A stretch of DNA of 64,000 bases from an uncultured Candidatus Saccharibacteria bacterium (GTDB lineage Bacteria > Patescibacteriota > Saccharimonadia > Saccharimonadales > Saccharimonadaceae): NCBI GenBank assembly GCA_958399925.1, contig CATXOC010000002.1, positions 62,001 through 126,000 of the forward strand, read 5' to 3'. Of this stretch, positions 17,127-25,407 are shown in pieces. The notes under the pieces were generated by a model. It searched no databases. It worked only from the letters and a program-made list of their open reading frames with translations, and was not told where the DNA came from. Positions within the stretch are counted from its first letter, which is position 1. Every line of letters starts with the position of its first letter. The position numbers and the translations under genes were made by a program.

Positions 17127-17153
17127 AGTGCTTATTCTAGCATATTATTGTAA

Positions 17154-17873
17154 CTATAGATATGGTGAGTAATGTTTTAATTTGTCGCGTTTTGCCTTTG
17201 CGTTTGGGCAAATCAATTCTAAGTCGGACCAAAAGGCTGCGCTGTGATCCATATGTTTAATGTGATTTAGTTCGTGTAATATGACGTAATCGCACAATTC
17301 GTCAGGGAGAGTCATTAACATGATGTTTAATGAAATTGTACCGTTAGAGCTGCGGCTGCCCCAGCGTGTCTTGGCGTGGCTAATGCGGAATTTGTTTATA
17401 TCAATGGTAAAGTCGTGCTCGATGGCTAGCTGATACAACCGCCGCCGCAGATAGCTAGAAGCTTCTGTTTTTAGGCACTTCTTCACCGCATCACGTACGT
17501 GCTGCTGGATTACACTGTCCATAGCGTCGCTGGGGTGTGTAACTGCTATTGTATGCTCAGTTACTCGACTACCCCAACGCACTCCGGGTTTGATTTGTAG
17601 TGTGTGACTATGACCAATTTTATCACCGTTACTGTATGGGTGATTCGCCTTAATGCGACTAAGATTGGCTTTGATATGCATTCGATTGTCGTCTAAGAAC
17701 TTCTGCAGTGCTGATACATTGACGATTCGTGGTGCGTAGATTGTTAGTGATCCATTGATAGATATTTGATATGTGATAATTGGACGACGGATGCGTTTAA
17801 TCTTGACCATACCAAAATCTACATCGGCGAATTCCTGAATAGATGTCTTTGATGAGCTACTCTGTGTCAGCAT
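17154..17873 (-). CDS. YgjP-like (DUF45/M48-type) zinc metalloprotease
   Basis: 239 residues from the ATG at 17871-17873. Earlier in-frame starts would lie deep in the upstream gene, and a later ATG at 17810 (MVKIKRIRRP) is also possible. The signature is YVILHELNHIKHMDHSAAFW, the HELxH zinc motif with the following conserved His. Upstream, KTRWGSRSSNGTISLN is typical of the family. These small cytoplasmic proteases are found beside restriction or housekeeping genes; their substrate is unclear. The gene overlaps the end of the P-loop kinase gene by 17 nt in another frame, suggesting translational coupling. Confidence 0.87.
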   Translation of the reverse strand: MLTQSSSSKTSIQEFADVDFGMVKIKRIRRPIITYQISINGSLTIYAPRIVNVSALQKFLDDNRMHIKANLSRIKANHPYSNGDKIGHSHTLQIKPGVRWGSRVTEHTIAVTHPSDAMDSVIQQHVRDAVKKCLKTEASSYLRRRLYQLAIEHDFTIDINKFRISHAKTRWGSRSSNGTISLNIMLMTLPDELCDYVILHELNHIKHMDHSAAFWSDLELICPNAKAKRDKLKHYSPYL

Positions 17874-18519
17874 GACTATCGATGTTGATACTGCGAGCAG
17901 GTTTCGCGGAGCTTGCTCGGCGCGCAGCTGCATTAGCTGTGCTGGCTGCATTGGTGGTTGGTACGGCTCTACCGCTGGCTACAATGCGTTTTAGAACATT
18001 GCGTGCTTGGGCGTCATAGTTATGCTTACCGCTAATTACGATTACATTGTCGCGATCAGCTCGCGGCTCTTCGTAGCGCTCGGTAAACTGTGCTAATTGT
18101 TCGGGCGTTAGGCTTTGCTTATACTTGTCGCCTGGATTATTTTCACTGCGATGTAGAGCGCGCCGGCGAATTGTAGCTGTATCTGTTTGTACTACGATAA
18201 CCAGCATCTTGTACCCTGCCTTGCGTGCCTTTGCCGCTAGTTTGCGACGATCAAGCTCTCTATTAAAGCCACCATCGATGACAAAGGTGCGCTTGGTGCG
18301 CAATAACTGTTCAATCATTAGGTTATTCATTTGGTTAACGATTTCGTTTTCGGTTTTGCTATAGGTATGCTTAGAAAATAGCATCCAACGAATGCGGTCT
18401 GGGCTAGCAATTGCGGCGCCAAATGTGTCGGCGAATCTTTCGGCAAAATACGACTTTCCTGAACCTGGCACGCCAACGACAACCATCACAATTGGACTGG
18501 TTAATGTCAATGTTTCCAT
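17857..18519 (-). CDS. AAA_33/zeta-toxin-like P-loop kinase
   Basis: 220 residues. Walker A GVPGSGKS (residues 16-23) is followed by ASPDRIRWMLFSKHTYS and TFVIDGGFNRELDRRKLA (DxGxF/N pattern), then VVQTDTATIRRRALHR, the layout of AAA_33 polynucleotide kinase/zeta-type kinases. The C-terminal tail (about 185-220) is Ala/Ser/Thr-rich and probably disordered. The substrate cannot be told from sequence. No antitoxin gene precedes it, so a zeta-type toxin-antitoxin pair is not supported. It overlaps the following metalloprotease gene. Confidence 0.8.
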   Translation of the reverse strand: METLTLTSPIVMVVVGVPGSGKSYFAERFADTFGAAIASPDRIRWMLFSKHTYSKTENEIVNQMNNLMIEQLLRTKRTFVIDGGFNRELDRRKLAAKARKAGYKMLVIVVQTDTATIRRRALHRSENNPGDKYKQSLTPEQLAQFTERYEEPRADRDNVIVISGKHNYDAQARNVLKRIVASGRAVPTTNAASTANAAARRASSAKPARSINIDSHADTE

Positions 18520-18593
18520 CTATCTACTCTCCTAAATTTTAACTATATCTACTATATCACATATTTGCCGCTAGCTTGTGCAGGATGGTAATG

Positions 18594-18622
18594 TTGAATT
18601 ATGCTTAATAATATAATATGAT
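18594..18622 (+). promoter_or_regulatory. tRNA-Trp promoter
   Basis: TTGAAT (18594-18599) and TATGAT (18617-18622), 17 bp apart, ending 9 nt before the mature tRNA 5' end. A second TATAAT at 18612-18617 overlaps it. Confidence 0.65.
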
Positions 18623-18631
18623 ATCTATCAT

Positions 18632-18707
18632 ACGGGCATAGCTCAGTTGGTAGAGCACAGGTCTCCAAAACCTGGTGTCGGCAGTTCGAACCTGTCTGCC
18701 CGTGCCA
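18632..18707 (+). tRNA. tRNA-Trp (anticodon CCA)
   Basis: Full cloverleaf of 76 nt. Acceptor stem ACGGGCA pairs perfectly with TGCCCGT; G discriminator; CCA encoded. Anticodon CCA lies in loop CTCCAAA, flanked by CAGGT/ACCTG. T loop TTCGAAC is standard. A terminator follows directly. Confidence 0.97.
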
Positions 18708-18717
18708 TGAAATTATT

Positions 18718-18745
18718 AAACAGCCCCATCGTGGGCTGTTTTTAT
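18718..18745 (+). terminator. Rho-independent terminator after tRNA-Trp
   Basis: Stem AAACAGCCC (18718-18726) / GGGCTGTTT (18733-18741) followed by a T run. The next stretch, 18746-18889, shows no gene or clear element. Confidence 0.9.
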
Positions 18746-18889
18746 TATTTGTATTATTCATACACCAGATTACCGTTGTAACTATGGCTACGATATTTGC
18801 AATTTAACGTCACACAAAGTCGCTATATTGCAGGTTGCTATCTGCAATCGTTGTATTACTGTCTACGTATTATAGATAATATGCCACTC

Positions 18890-18918
18890 TTTACATGAAT
18901 TGTGCTATTGGTTATAAT
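18890..18918 (+). promoter_or_regulatory. Promoter of the glycogen-type operon
   Basis: TTTACA (18890-18895) and a perfect TATAAT (18913-18918) with 17 bp spacing, about 43 nt before the GT4 start. No operator was recognised. Confidence 0.8.
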
Positions 18919-18960
18919 GAATAACAGTTAAGGTAATATTGAGGGAAGAGACAGACATAT

Positions 18961-20247
18961 ATGAAATTGTTGATGCTGGGATGGGAGCTACCGCCACATA
19001 ACAGTGGCGGTCTTGGCGTCGCCTGCTATCAGATGGCTAAAGCACTTGCTGGACAAGGCCTAGATATTAAGTTTATGTTGCCGTATAAGGCTGACAGTGG
19101 CAAAACGGATCAGTTTATGGAGGTTATACCTGCCACTGATGCAAAGCCAATGATCGACAAAGACGGCAATTACGTGGCTATGGGGGCTTATTCAGGTAAC
19201 TGCATTTGGTGTCATGGATCTCGCACATGTCGTCATGCTAAGGCTTACGGCAAAGGCTTTGTTGCTGCAACTCACCAGTATGCCGACCGAGTTGAAAATA
19301 TTATCGAGCAACGTCACATGCACCCTGATATTATTCACGCACATGATTGGCTAACCATGGAAGCCGGTGTTCGAGCCAAGAAGATCACTGGTGCGCCGTT
19401 GGTTATTCATGTTCATGCTACTGAGTTCGATCGTGCCGGTGGGCATCGTGGTAACCCTCTAATCCACGATATCGAATTCTATAGCTTGCACATGGCTGAT
19501 CAGATTTTTGCAGTGTCGCAAATCACCAAAGACATCATTTGTCGTGAATACGGCATTCCAGCTAGTAAAGTAGAAGTCATTCACAATTCCATTGACCCTA
19601 GTGAGCTGACTCGTACAACAGTACAGTCAAACAACTATACATATATTAGAAAGATGCACGAACTCGGCTATACAACAGTTGTTAGTATTGGTCGACTAAC
19701 TGTGCAGAAGGGTTTGTCGTACTTACTAGAGGCCGCAGCTCTAGCAATCAGTAAAAATCCTAAGTTATTATTCGTAGTTGCTGGCTCTGGCGAACAGCGC
19801 GACCAGCTGATCGAACAAGTAGCTGACTTGGGTATATCGGATCGTGTTATCTTTACTGGCTTTGTGCGTGGCTCTAAATTCCGTGAGCTATACGAGCTTG
19901 GCGATATCTTTATTATGCCGTCTGTTAGCGAACCATTTGGTCTAACTGCTTTGGAGGCTGCTTACTATAATTCTGCAATCTTGTTATCTAAAACCTCTGG
20001 TGTTGGTGAGGTATTACATAGTGTAATGCGTTTTGATTACTGGGATACACGCAAGATGGCTGATCAAATCATTGGTATTTCGTTATCACCTGCCTTGCAC
20101 GATGATCTGGTTGAAGGAGCTCGCAATGAGTATCTCAGCTGTAATTGGGGTGATGTCGCCCGCAAGATGACCGTACAGTACAATCGCTTAATCCAAGCAT
20201 ATAAAAAATCGTCTAGAAAGAATCATAGGGAGGTAAAAAATGTCTAA
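18961..20247 (+). CDS. GT4 glycogen/starch synthase-like glycosyltransferase
   Basis: 428 residues, cytoplasmic. It begins with LMLGWELPPHNSGGLGVACY, carrying the GGLG nucleotide-sugar motif of glycogen synthases. It has the DIIHAHDWLTMEAG block and the GT-B C-terminal motif SEPFGLTALEAAYYNSAILL with the catalytic E-x7-E. It should transfer glucose from a nucleotide donor to alpha-1,4-glucan. Odd: residues 81-92 hold a cysteine/histidine cluster, C-x2-CH-x5-C-x-H, that might bind metal or form disulfides. It is first of four overlapping or adjacent genes; its last 8 nt overlap the GH57 gene. No ADP-glucose pyrophosphorylase is visible in the window. Confidence 0.88.
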   Translation: MKLLMLGWELPPHNSGGLGVACYQMAKALAGQGLDIKFMLPYKADSGKTDQFMEVIPATDAKPMIDKDGNYVAMGAYSGNCIWCHGSRTCRHAKAYGKGFVAATHQYADRVENIIEQRHMHPDIIHAHDWLTMEAGVRAKKITGAPLVIHVHATEFDRAGGHRGNPLIHDIEFYSLHMADQIFAVSQITKDIICREYGIPASKVEVIHNSIDPSELTRTTVQSNNYTYIRKMHELGYTTVVSIGRLTVQKGLSYLLEAAALAISKNPKLLFVVAGSGEQRDQLIEQVADLGISDRVIFTGFVRGSKFRELYELGDIFIMPSVSEPFGLTALEAAYYNSAILLSKTSGVGEVLHSVMRFDYWDTRKMADQIIGISLSPALHDDLVEGARNEYLSCNWGDVARKMTVQYNRLIQAYKKSSRKNHREVKNV

Positions 20248-21439
20248 GTCAATTCAACTATATCTGCACGTTCATCAGCCATGGCGTGTGCGTGAGTATT
20301 CTGCGTTTGACACTGGTACAAATCACAGCTACTTCGGCAGTAACAATGCGCGAATCTTGCGCAAGGTAGCCGCTAAGTCTTATTTGCCGACGAACGCGGT
20401 ACTAAAGGACTTACTGAACCGTTACCCTGAGTTTAAATTTAGTATTTCTATTACTGGTACCTTTATTGAGCAGTGCGAGCAGTATGCTCCAGAGGTGTTG
20501 GATAGTTTCAAGGACTTGGTTAAAACTGGACGAGTTGAGATCATTGGCGAGACATATTATCATTCACTAGCCTTCTTTTATAACCGTGCTGAGTTTGATC
20601 GCCAAGTCGCACTCCACGCCAAGCGCATTCAAGAGCTATTTGGCGTAACACCTACCGCTTTCCGCAATACTGAACTTGCCTACAATAACGATCTAGGCAA
20701 ATGGGCAGATATCCATGGTTATAAGGCTGTGCTGGCTGAAGGCTGGGAGAAAATGTTGGGCTGGCGTAGTCCGAATTACGTATACCAACCGAATAATACG
20801 TCACGTACAAGGTTGCTGCTAAAAAACTATAGGCTTAGCGATGACATTGCCTTCCGTTTTGGCGACCGTACTTGGAAGGAATATCCATTAACGGCAGATA
20901 AGTACGTTGAATGGATTGACGAAGACAAGGATTCTCCGCTGACCAATATTTTCATTGACTATGAGACATTTGGTGAACACCAGTGGGCTGATACTGGCAT
21001 CTTCGAGTTCCTACGGAGTTTACCAAAGGAGTGGCTAAAGGATAAAGATCATAAATTTATGACTATTAGCCAAGCAGCTGAAGCTTATGCACCAGCTGAT
21101 AGCCTAGATGTACCGTACACCACAACATGGGCGGATTCTGAGCGTGATTTGTCAGCTTGGCTAGGCAACCGCATGCAGCAGGAATCGCAACATTACTTAT
21201 ATTCATTGGCACCGGCTATTATGGCAACCGAAGATGTTAATCTGATTGGCGACTGGCGTCGACTAACCACTTCTGATCACCCGTATTATATGAGTACAAA
21301 ATATTGGAATGATGGCGATGTGCATGCGTATTTTTCGCCGTATAAGTCACCATACGATGCATTCCTGTGTTATATGAATGCACTACGTGATATTCGCTAT
21401 CGTCTAATCGAGCACCAAGAACATACGCGAATCAATTAG
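20240..21439 (+). CDS. GH57 family alpha-glucan hydrolase or transferase
   Basis: 399 residues. The GH57 motifs are in order: LYLHVHQPWR (HQP motif, about 8-16), GETYYHSL, FRNTELAYNND with the nucleophile Glu145, and FIDYETFGEHQW with the acid/base Asp240. No signal peptide, so it acts on intracellular glucan. GH57 includes alpha-amylase, 4-alpha-glucanotransferase and branching enzymes. The short length without a C-terminal extension favours an amylase-type enzyme, but the specificity is uncertain. GAGGT lies just before the ATG, which overlaps the GT4 end. Its place between a synthase and a glucoamylase fits glucan turnover. Confidence 0.9.
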   Translation: MSKSIQLYLHVHQPWRVREYSAFDTGTNHSYFGSNNARILRKVAAKSYLPTNAVLKDLLNRYPEFKFSISITGTFIEQCEQYAPEVLDSFKDLVKTGRVEIIGETYYHSLAFFYNRAEFDRQVALHAKRIQELFGVTPTAFRNTELAYNNDLGKWADIHGYKAVLAEGWEKMLGWRSPNYVYQPNNTSRTRLLLKNYRLSDDIAFRFGDRTWKEYPLTADKYVEWIDEDKDSPLTNIFIDYETFGEHQWADTGIFEFLRSLPKEWLKDKDHKFMTISQAAEAYAPADSLDVPYTTTWADSERDLSAWLGNRMQQESQHYLYSLAPAIMATEDVNLIGDWRRLTTSDHPYYMSTKYWNDGDVHAYFSPYKSPYDAFLCYMNALRDIRYRLIEHQEHTRIN

Positions 21440-21468
21440 TTTAATTAAGACAAGGAGGTAGAGACAAT

Positions 21469-23472
21469 ATGGCAAGACCACTGATTCTATCAAACGGTAG
21501 TCTGGCGGTTTGTATGGACAATACTGCGTCAGTTAGCGATCTCTACTTTCCGTATGTTGGACTGAGCAATCACGCTGACGCACTGACACCACACCACAAA
21601 GTCGGTGTTTATGTTGACGATGCTATTCATTGGCTAGATGACGGAACTTGGAACATTGCACAGGACTACTATCCGGGGCGTTTAATTGGCCGAACTATCG
21701 CCGATAACCCGTGGTTGGATATACGAATTGAGTTTCAGGACTTTGTTGATTATGAATTAAATGTTTTTGCGCGAAATATTCATTTGATTAACACTTCGGA
21801 CCGCAACCGGAATGTTAAGTTGTATTTACACCAGGCATTTGTCTTAAATGAAGCCTCTGATGGACGTGATACTGCAGAGTATATACCAGCTAAAGCTGTG
21901 CCGAATATCCACTACCCTGTTATTTATCATTATAAGGGCAATATCACATTTGCCCTGACCGGTGATGTGGCATGTCATGGCGAGCCAGCTGTGCCATTTG
22001 ATAGCTTTAGTGTTGGTCGCTTTGGTGGTATCGGTCCGAGTCATCGTGATGGTGTGTGGTGTGATGCAGCTGACGGACGATTGGCACAGAACCCCATAGA
22101 GCATGGCTTAACAGATTCGATTATTCAGTTTAATGTCAATCTAGCGCCACACGACTCGGCTCGCGTACACTACGAGCTAGCTGCTGGCGATAGTTTAGAC
22201 GCCGCGCTGCATGATTTGCGCCGCTTTAATGCTGAAGGATTTGATAGTCGCCTAGGGTCTACTGACGAGTATTGGGGCACGTGGATTAAGCCGGCTGCAA
22301 GCTTAGCGGCTACTAAGGTCGATGGTTCTTACCGTTACACTTTTATTGATTCGCTATTATTGCTAAAGGCTATGACTGATAATCATGGTGCCATAATATC
22401 TAGTCTCGACACTGAGACACTACGGCATACTAGTCGCGCTTACAATGGCTGTTGTCCACGCGACGGTGCTGTGGCTGCTTTGACATATGCAAAATTAGGC
22501 TATAATCGCGAGGCGCTCAATTTCTATAGTTTTATGGCATCTACCCTTTCGAATGAAGGCTATTTAAATCAGGTCTATCGTCCAGATGGTAGCCTCGGTC
22601 AGTTATCGCACTCTTGGTTACATAACGGTAAGGCTGTACTTCCGATTCAAACAGATCAGACGGCGACAGTTCTATACTCATTCTGTCGATCAGCGCAAAT
22701 CGCCCTAGCAAATAAGGCTAATGTTGCTGAATGGAAACGCCTATTCAATAAACTAGCTATACCTGCAGCAAACTTCCTATCGGACTACATAGATCCAACG
22801 ACTAAATTACCTAAGCCATCGTATGACATTTGGGGAGTGGTTTACGAGACTACGACATACACTACGGCTGTAACATATAAGGCGCTGTCGTTAGCGGCTG
22901 ATCTAGCCGAGCATTTTAAGGATACTGGTAATGCTATTAAATATCGAACTACCGCCGACGAGATGCGTGATAATGCCTATATGCTGTGGAATAAACGGCG
23001 TAATTACTTTTATCGTGGGTTTACTAGAAACGACAACAATATTATTGGCTATGACGAAACGATTGACGCATCTAGTTTCTATGCCGCCTGGTATTACGGG
23101 CTGTTTGACGATGATCTGATAGCTGATGCTCAGCGTACACTGTCTAGCCGATTTAATTTAACGGATGACAAGCCACGTTCACCGCGATACGAGAGTGACG
23201 GCTATGGTGGATATGAAAACACCTGGTATATTACGACGCTATGGTTGGCGCAATACCAAATCAGTTGGTATAATACTAATTACGGTAAAAATGCTCTGGA
23301 TTGGGTTGATCAAACAATTGAAAACCGTAATGGTCTAGCTGAACAGGTTAACTTGGGTGGCGACCAAGTGATTTCGGCTTCTCCGACTACATGGTCTCAC
23401 GTTGAATATATTAATACATGTCTGTGCTACGGACGTCCAGAAACTAGCTCTGAGGGAAAGAGAGATGTATGA
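21469..23472 (+). CDS. GH15 glucoamylase/glucodextranase-like protein
   Basis: 667 residues. The N-terminal beta-sandwich domain (about 1-260) begins RPLILSNGSLAVCMDNTASV, as in bacterial GH15 enzymes. The (alpha/alpha)6 barrel includes the conserved block CPRDGAVAAL, the general acid Glu460 in DIWGVVYETTTYTTA, and SPTTWSHVEYINTCLCY near the end. It releases glucose from alpha-1,4-glucan ends. No signal peptide. AGGAGGT lies 11 nt before the ATG. The last codon overlaps the start of the next gene (ATGA), so the two are probably translationally coupled. Confidence 0.93.
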   Translation: MARPLILSNGSLAVCMDNTASVSDLYFPYVGLSNHADALTPHHKVGVYVDDAIHWLDDGTWNIAQDYYPGRLIGRTIADNPWLDIRIEFQDFVDYELNVFARNIHLINTSDRNRNVKLYLHQAFVLNEASDGRDTAEYIPAKAVPNIHYPVIYHYKGNITFALTGDVACHGEPAVPFDSFSVGRFGGIGPSHRDGVWCDAADGRLAQNPIEHGLTDSIIQFNVNLAPHDSARVHYELAAGDSLDAALHDLRRFNAEGFDSRLGSTDEYWGTWIKPAASLAATKVDGSYRYTFIDSLLLLKAMTDNHGAIISSLDTETLRHTSRAYNGCCPRDGAVAALTYAKLGYNREALNFYSFMASTLSNEGYLNQVYRPDGSLGQLSHSWLHNGKAVLPIQTDQTATVLYSFCRSAQIALANKANVAEWKRLFNKLAIPAANFLSDYIDPTTKLPKPSYDIWGVVYETTTYTTAVTYKALSLAADLAEHFKDTGNAIKYRTTADEMRDNAYMLWNKRRNYFYRGFTRNDNNIIGYDETIDASSFYAAWYYGLFDDDLIADAQRTLSSRFNLTDDKPRSPRYESDGYGGYENTWYITTLWLAQYQISWYNTNYGKNALDWVDQTIENRNGLAEQVNLGGDQVISASPTTWSHVEYINTCLCYGRPETSSEGKRDV

Positions 23473-24110
23473 AGTTTAGTCCCAGTAAATATGATCGACC
23501 GGTATTCGGCAAAATCTGCTCTGAGTATAACCTAACCTATTATGGCACAGCGATTCCTAGTGACGATAGTGACTATACGCCCGTGCGCGGTCTGACTGCA
23601 TCACCAGAACAGGTTGATGATAACTATTCGCGCGGTATTATTAGCGGCTACCCTGTGCAGCTGTTGCAGCGTACGCATGATGTGCTGCTATCTAATATGC
23701 CTGAACATAATCAGACGTGGACGATTTGTGAGATCGATATGCACAGACAGGATCTGCCGCATTTTTATCTAAACGGCCTGTCCGATGATGATCAATATAG
23801 CTCTGTACTGATATCATTTCTGCGTATGTACGAGATTGATTTGGCTAGCTTGGGTCAGCCCATTTTAGACAAGTTTCGCGATCACTTTTGCTTGTATATT
23901 ACACCAGATGACATACCGGCCGTGCAGCAACTCTTTACGTTAGAGATTCAAAATATGCTAGCATCATACTTTGCTAACATAGATATCGAGATTGATGGAG
24001 GCAAGTTATATATATACTCAGTCGAGAGGCCTATCAAGTTGCTCACTATCGACAAAATGTTACGGATTGGCCTATGGTTAGCTAGCCGAATAGATTATAT
24101 GGCGAAATAA
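23469..24110 (+). CDS. Unknown soluble protein at the end of the glycogen-type operon
   Basis: 213 residues, not recognised. Features: a Tyr/Asp-rich N-terminal half (YDRPVFGK, NYSRGIISGYPVQLL), a segment WTICEIDMHRQDLPHFYLNG and a C-terminal hydrophobic beta-alpha stretch (IDGGKLYIYSVE, LTIDKMLRIGLWLASRI). No membrane segment. The pattern of a surface-exposed beta region with W-x-I-C-E-I and LPHF recalls uncharacterised proteins in other bacteria, but no family name is claimed. Its ATG overlaps the GH15 stop, so it is expressed with the glucan enzymes and may regulate or assist them. Confidence 0.75.
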   Translation: MKFSPSKYDRPVFGKICSEYNLTYYGTAIPSDDSDYTPVRGLTASPEQVDDNYSRGIISGYPVQLLQRTHDVLLSNMPEHNQTWTICEIDMHRQDLPHFYLNGLSDDDQYSSVLISFLRMYEIDLASLGQPILDKFRDHFCLYITPDDIPAVQQLFTLEIQNMLASYFANIDIEIDGGKLYIYSVERPIKLLTIDKMLRIGLWLASRIDYMAK

Positions 24111-24147
24111 CGTCATTATGCTTGCGTAATAACGGCGTATCTGCTAT

Positions 24148-24153
24148 TATAAT
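24148..24153 (+). promoter_or_regulatory. -10 box of tRNA-Thr(GGT)
   Basis: Perfect TATAAT at 24148-24153, ten nt before the tRNA 5' end. The -35 candidate TTGCGT (24122-24127) is 20 bp away, too far for a good promoter, so the upstream half is uncertain. Confidence 0.45.
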
Positions 24154-24163
24154 CAATAGATTT

Positions 24164-24238
<75 letters not shown>

Positions 24239-24355
24239 TATTTTGACTGTTTAGACGCCCTACCGGACGTCTATTTATTTACAGATCGGAAATTCTATGT
24301 TATAATATCTAAATCTTGGCGATTGCCAAGATTTGCACCTTTGATTGGAGGACGA

Positions 24356-24946
24356 ATGGAGAGTCATTCGGGGAGAACATTCAACGAGAACGAATATTAT
24401 GATAGCATCAAGAAGTTGGTCGTAGGTCTGTGGGATAGATGGCGATATGTCTGTCAGCTCAAAAGTTCATTGTCAACACTTCTAATTCGTAGTAATCGCT
24501 ATAGAGAAGAGAGACATTTAAAACGTGCTATCATATGCAAGGATATTCTAAAACGTATTACACTAGTTAAAGATGATGCTAGCAAAATGATTGATATGAA
24601 GGATGCGATTTCGAGGAGAGATGTTGAGAGTTTAATGAAGCTCGCAGATGTCGCTCATCAATTGGAAAAACACTGCACTGTCTTAGTAAAATCTTTTAGG
24701 TCTAAGAAGCTAGCTAATTCATATGAATCATTGAGTCGTAAAGTTGAATTCAGACCTGATTATATTGAGGAATGTGGTATTCAAATTGATAAGATAGACG
24801 AAATTTTCCGTGAACTTGAACGCAAGGAGTGTGAATCACCTGAAAGTTTCAATAGAGCTGTTTTATGTGCTTGCTATTGTTTGACTGCAGATGATATACT
24901 TATCCGCGCTCAAATAAATGTAAACTATCGTATTATGCTTGGGTGA
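24356..24946 (+). CDS. Unknown helical protein
   Basis: 196 residues. The ATG at 24356 is preceded by GGAGG (24347-24352); longer in-frame starts lie inside tRNA-Thr and are rejected. The sequence is Lys/Arg/Glu-rich and almost fully helical, with no signal peptide or membrane segment. Motifs such as RYREERHLKRAIICKDILKR suggest helical packing. The Cys-containing C-terminus (FNRAVLCACYCLTADDIL) has a C-x-C-x-C spacing. No family recognised. It stands alone, followed by a terminator (25014-25056). A locally AT-rich, less typical codon style than its neighbours hints at recent acquisition, which is weak evidence. Confidence 0.65.
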   Translation: MESHSGRTFNENEYYDSIKKLVVGLWDRWRYVCQLKSSLSTLLIRSNRYREERHLKRAIICKDILKRITLVKDDASKMIDMKDAISRRDVESLMKLADVAHQLEKHCTVLVKSFRSKKLANSYESLSRKVEFRPDYIEECGIQIDKIDEIFRELERKECESPESFNRAVLCACYCLTADDILIRAQINVNYRIMLG

Positions 24947-25013
24947 ACTGCATATCCTGCCGCCGTTCTCTATTGAGCCTTAATGCGATATTTAATATCT
25001 CGTAGTGGCTCGT

Positions 25014-25056
25014 TGGGGGTAATTGCTGATTTTTAATCGCATTTACCCCCATTTTA
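25014..25056 (+). terminator. Terminator between the 196-aa gene and rpmG
   Basis: Thirteen-base stem with one mismatch (25014-25026 with 25039-25051) built around GGGGGTAA / TTACCCCC, followed by TTTTATTTGG. The strongest hairpin in this intergenic region. Confidence 0.8.
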
Positions 25057-25057
25057 T

Positions 25058-25086
25058 TTGGTTTTATTGGCATTTTATGATAATAT
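25058..25086 (+). promoter_or_regulatory. rpmG (L33) promoter, leaderless type
   Basis: TTGGTT (25058-25063) and TAATAT (25081-25086), spacing 17 bp. The -10 ends 9 nt before the ATG at 25096 and there is no Shine-Dalgarno, so the transcript would have almost no leader. Confidence 0.65.
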
Positions 25087-25095
25087 ATATTCGAT

Positions 25096-25317
25096 ATGGC
25101 AAAGAGCAATAGTAAGTCAAAGCGCAAGTTTATCGGTATTGTTAGTGCTGATGGCAAGACTCGTCTGTACACGAGCATTAACCCGCAGAACCGCACCAAC
25201 AGTAGCAAGGGCAAATTGACTCTAAAGAAGTACAATCCTAAGACTCGTCAGCACGAAGTCTTTACGGAAACGAAGAAGAATCTTGGCCGCAACGAAGTCA
25301 AGCCAAAGAAGCACTAG
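25096..25317 (+). CDS. rpmG: 50S ribosomal protein L33, cysteine-free form
   Basis: 73 residues. The bL33 pattern is clear in KFIGIVSADGKTRLYTSINP and KLTLKKYNPKTRQHEVFTETKK. No cysteines are present, so the zinc ribbon of the C+ form is absent. Length is about 20 residues above a typical L33 because of short basic N- and C-terminal extensions. It is transcribed alone from a leaderless promoter and followed by a hairpin terminator. Confidence 0.9.
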   Translation: MAKSNSKSKRKFIGIVSADGKTRLYTSINPQNRTNSSKGKLTLKKYNPKTRQHEVFTETKKNLGRNEVKPKKH

Positions 25318-25337
25318 TATCCAGGTTAGTACTACGC

Positions 25338-25370
25338 AAATAGCACCCATATAAGGGTGCTATTTAGTTT
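25338..25370. terminator. Bidirectional terminator between rpmG and the DUF368 gene
   Basis: Eleven-base stem AAATAGCACCC (25338-25348) / GGGTGCTATTT (25355-25365) with T-rich sequence on the plus side and the equivalent on the minus strand. Confidence 0.8.
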
Positions 25371-25407
25371 TGCTAGTTTTGCTGGTATGGTATCCCCTTC
25401 TCTTTTG

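Noticed and set aside
17857..18519. Zeta-type toxin of a toxin-antitoxin pair
   Set aside because: No antitoxin-sized gene lies upstream, and the residue pattern is shared with many harmless kinases.
18552..18761. Small minus-strand frame over tRNA-Trp
   Set aside because: It covers a tRNA gene and its terminator.
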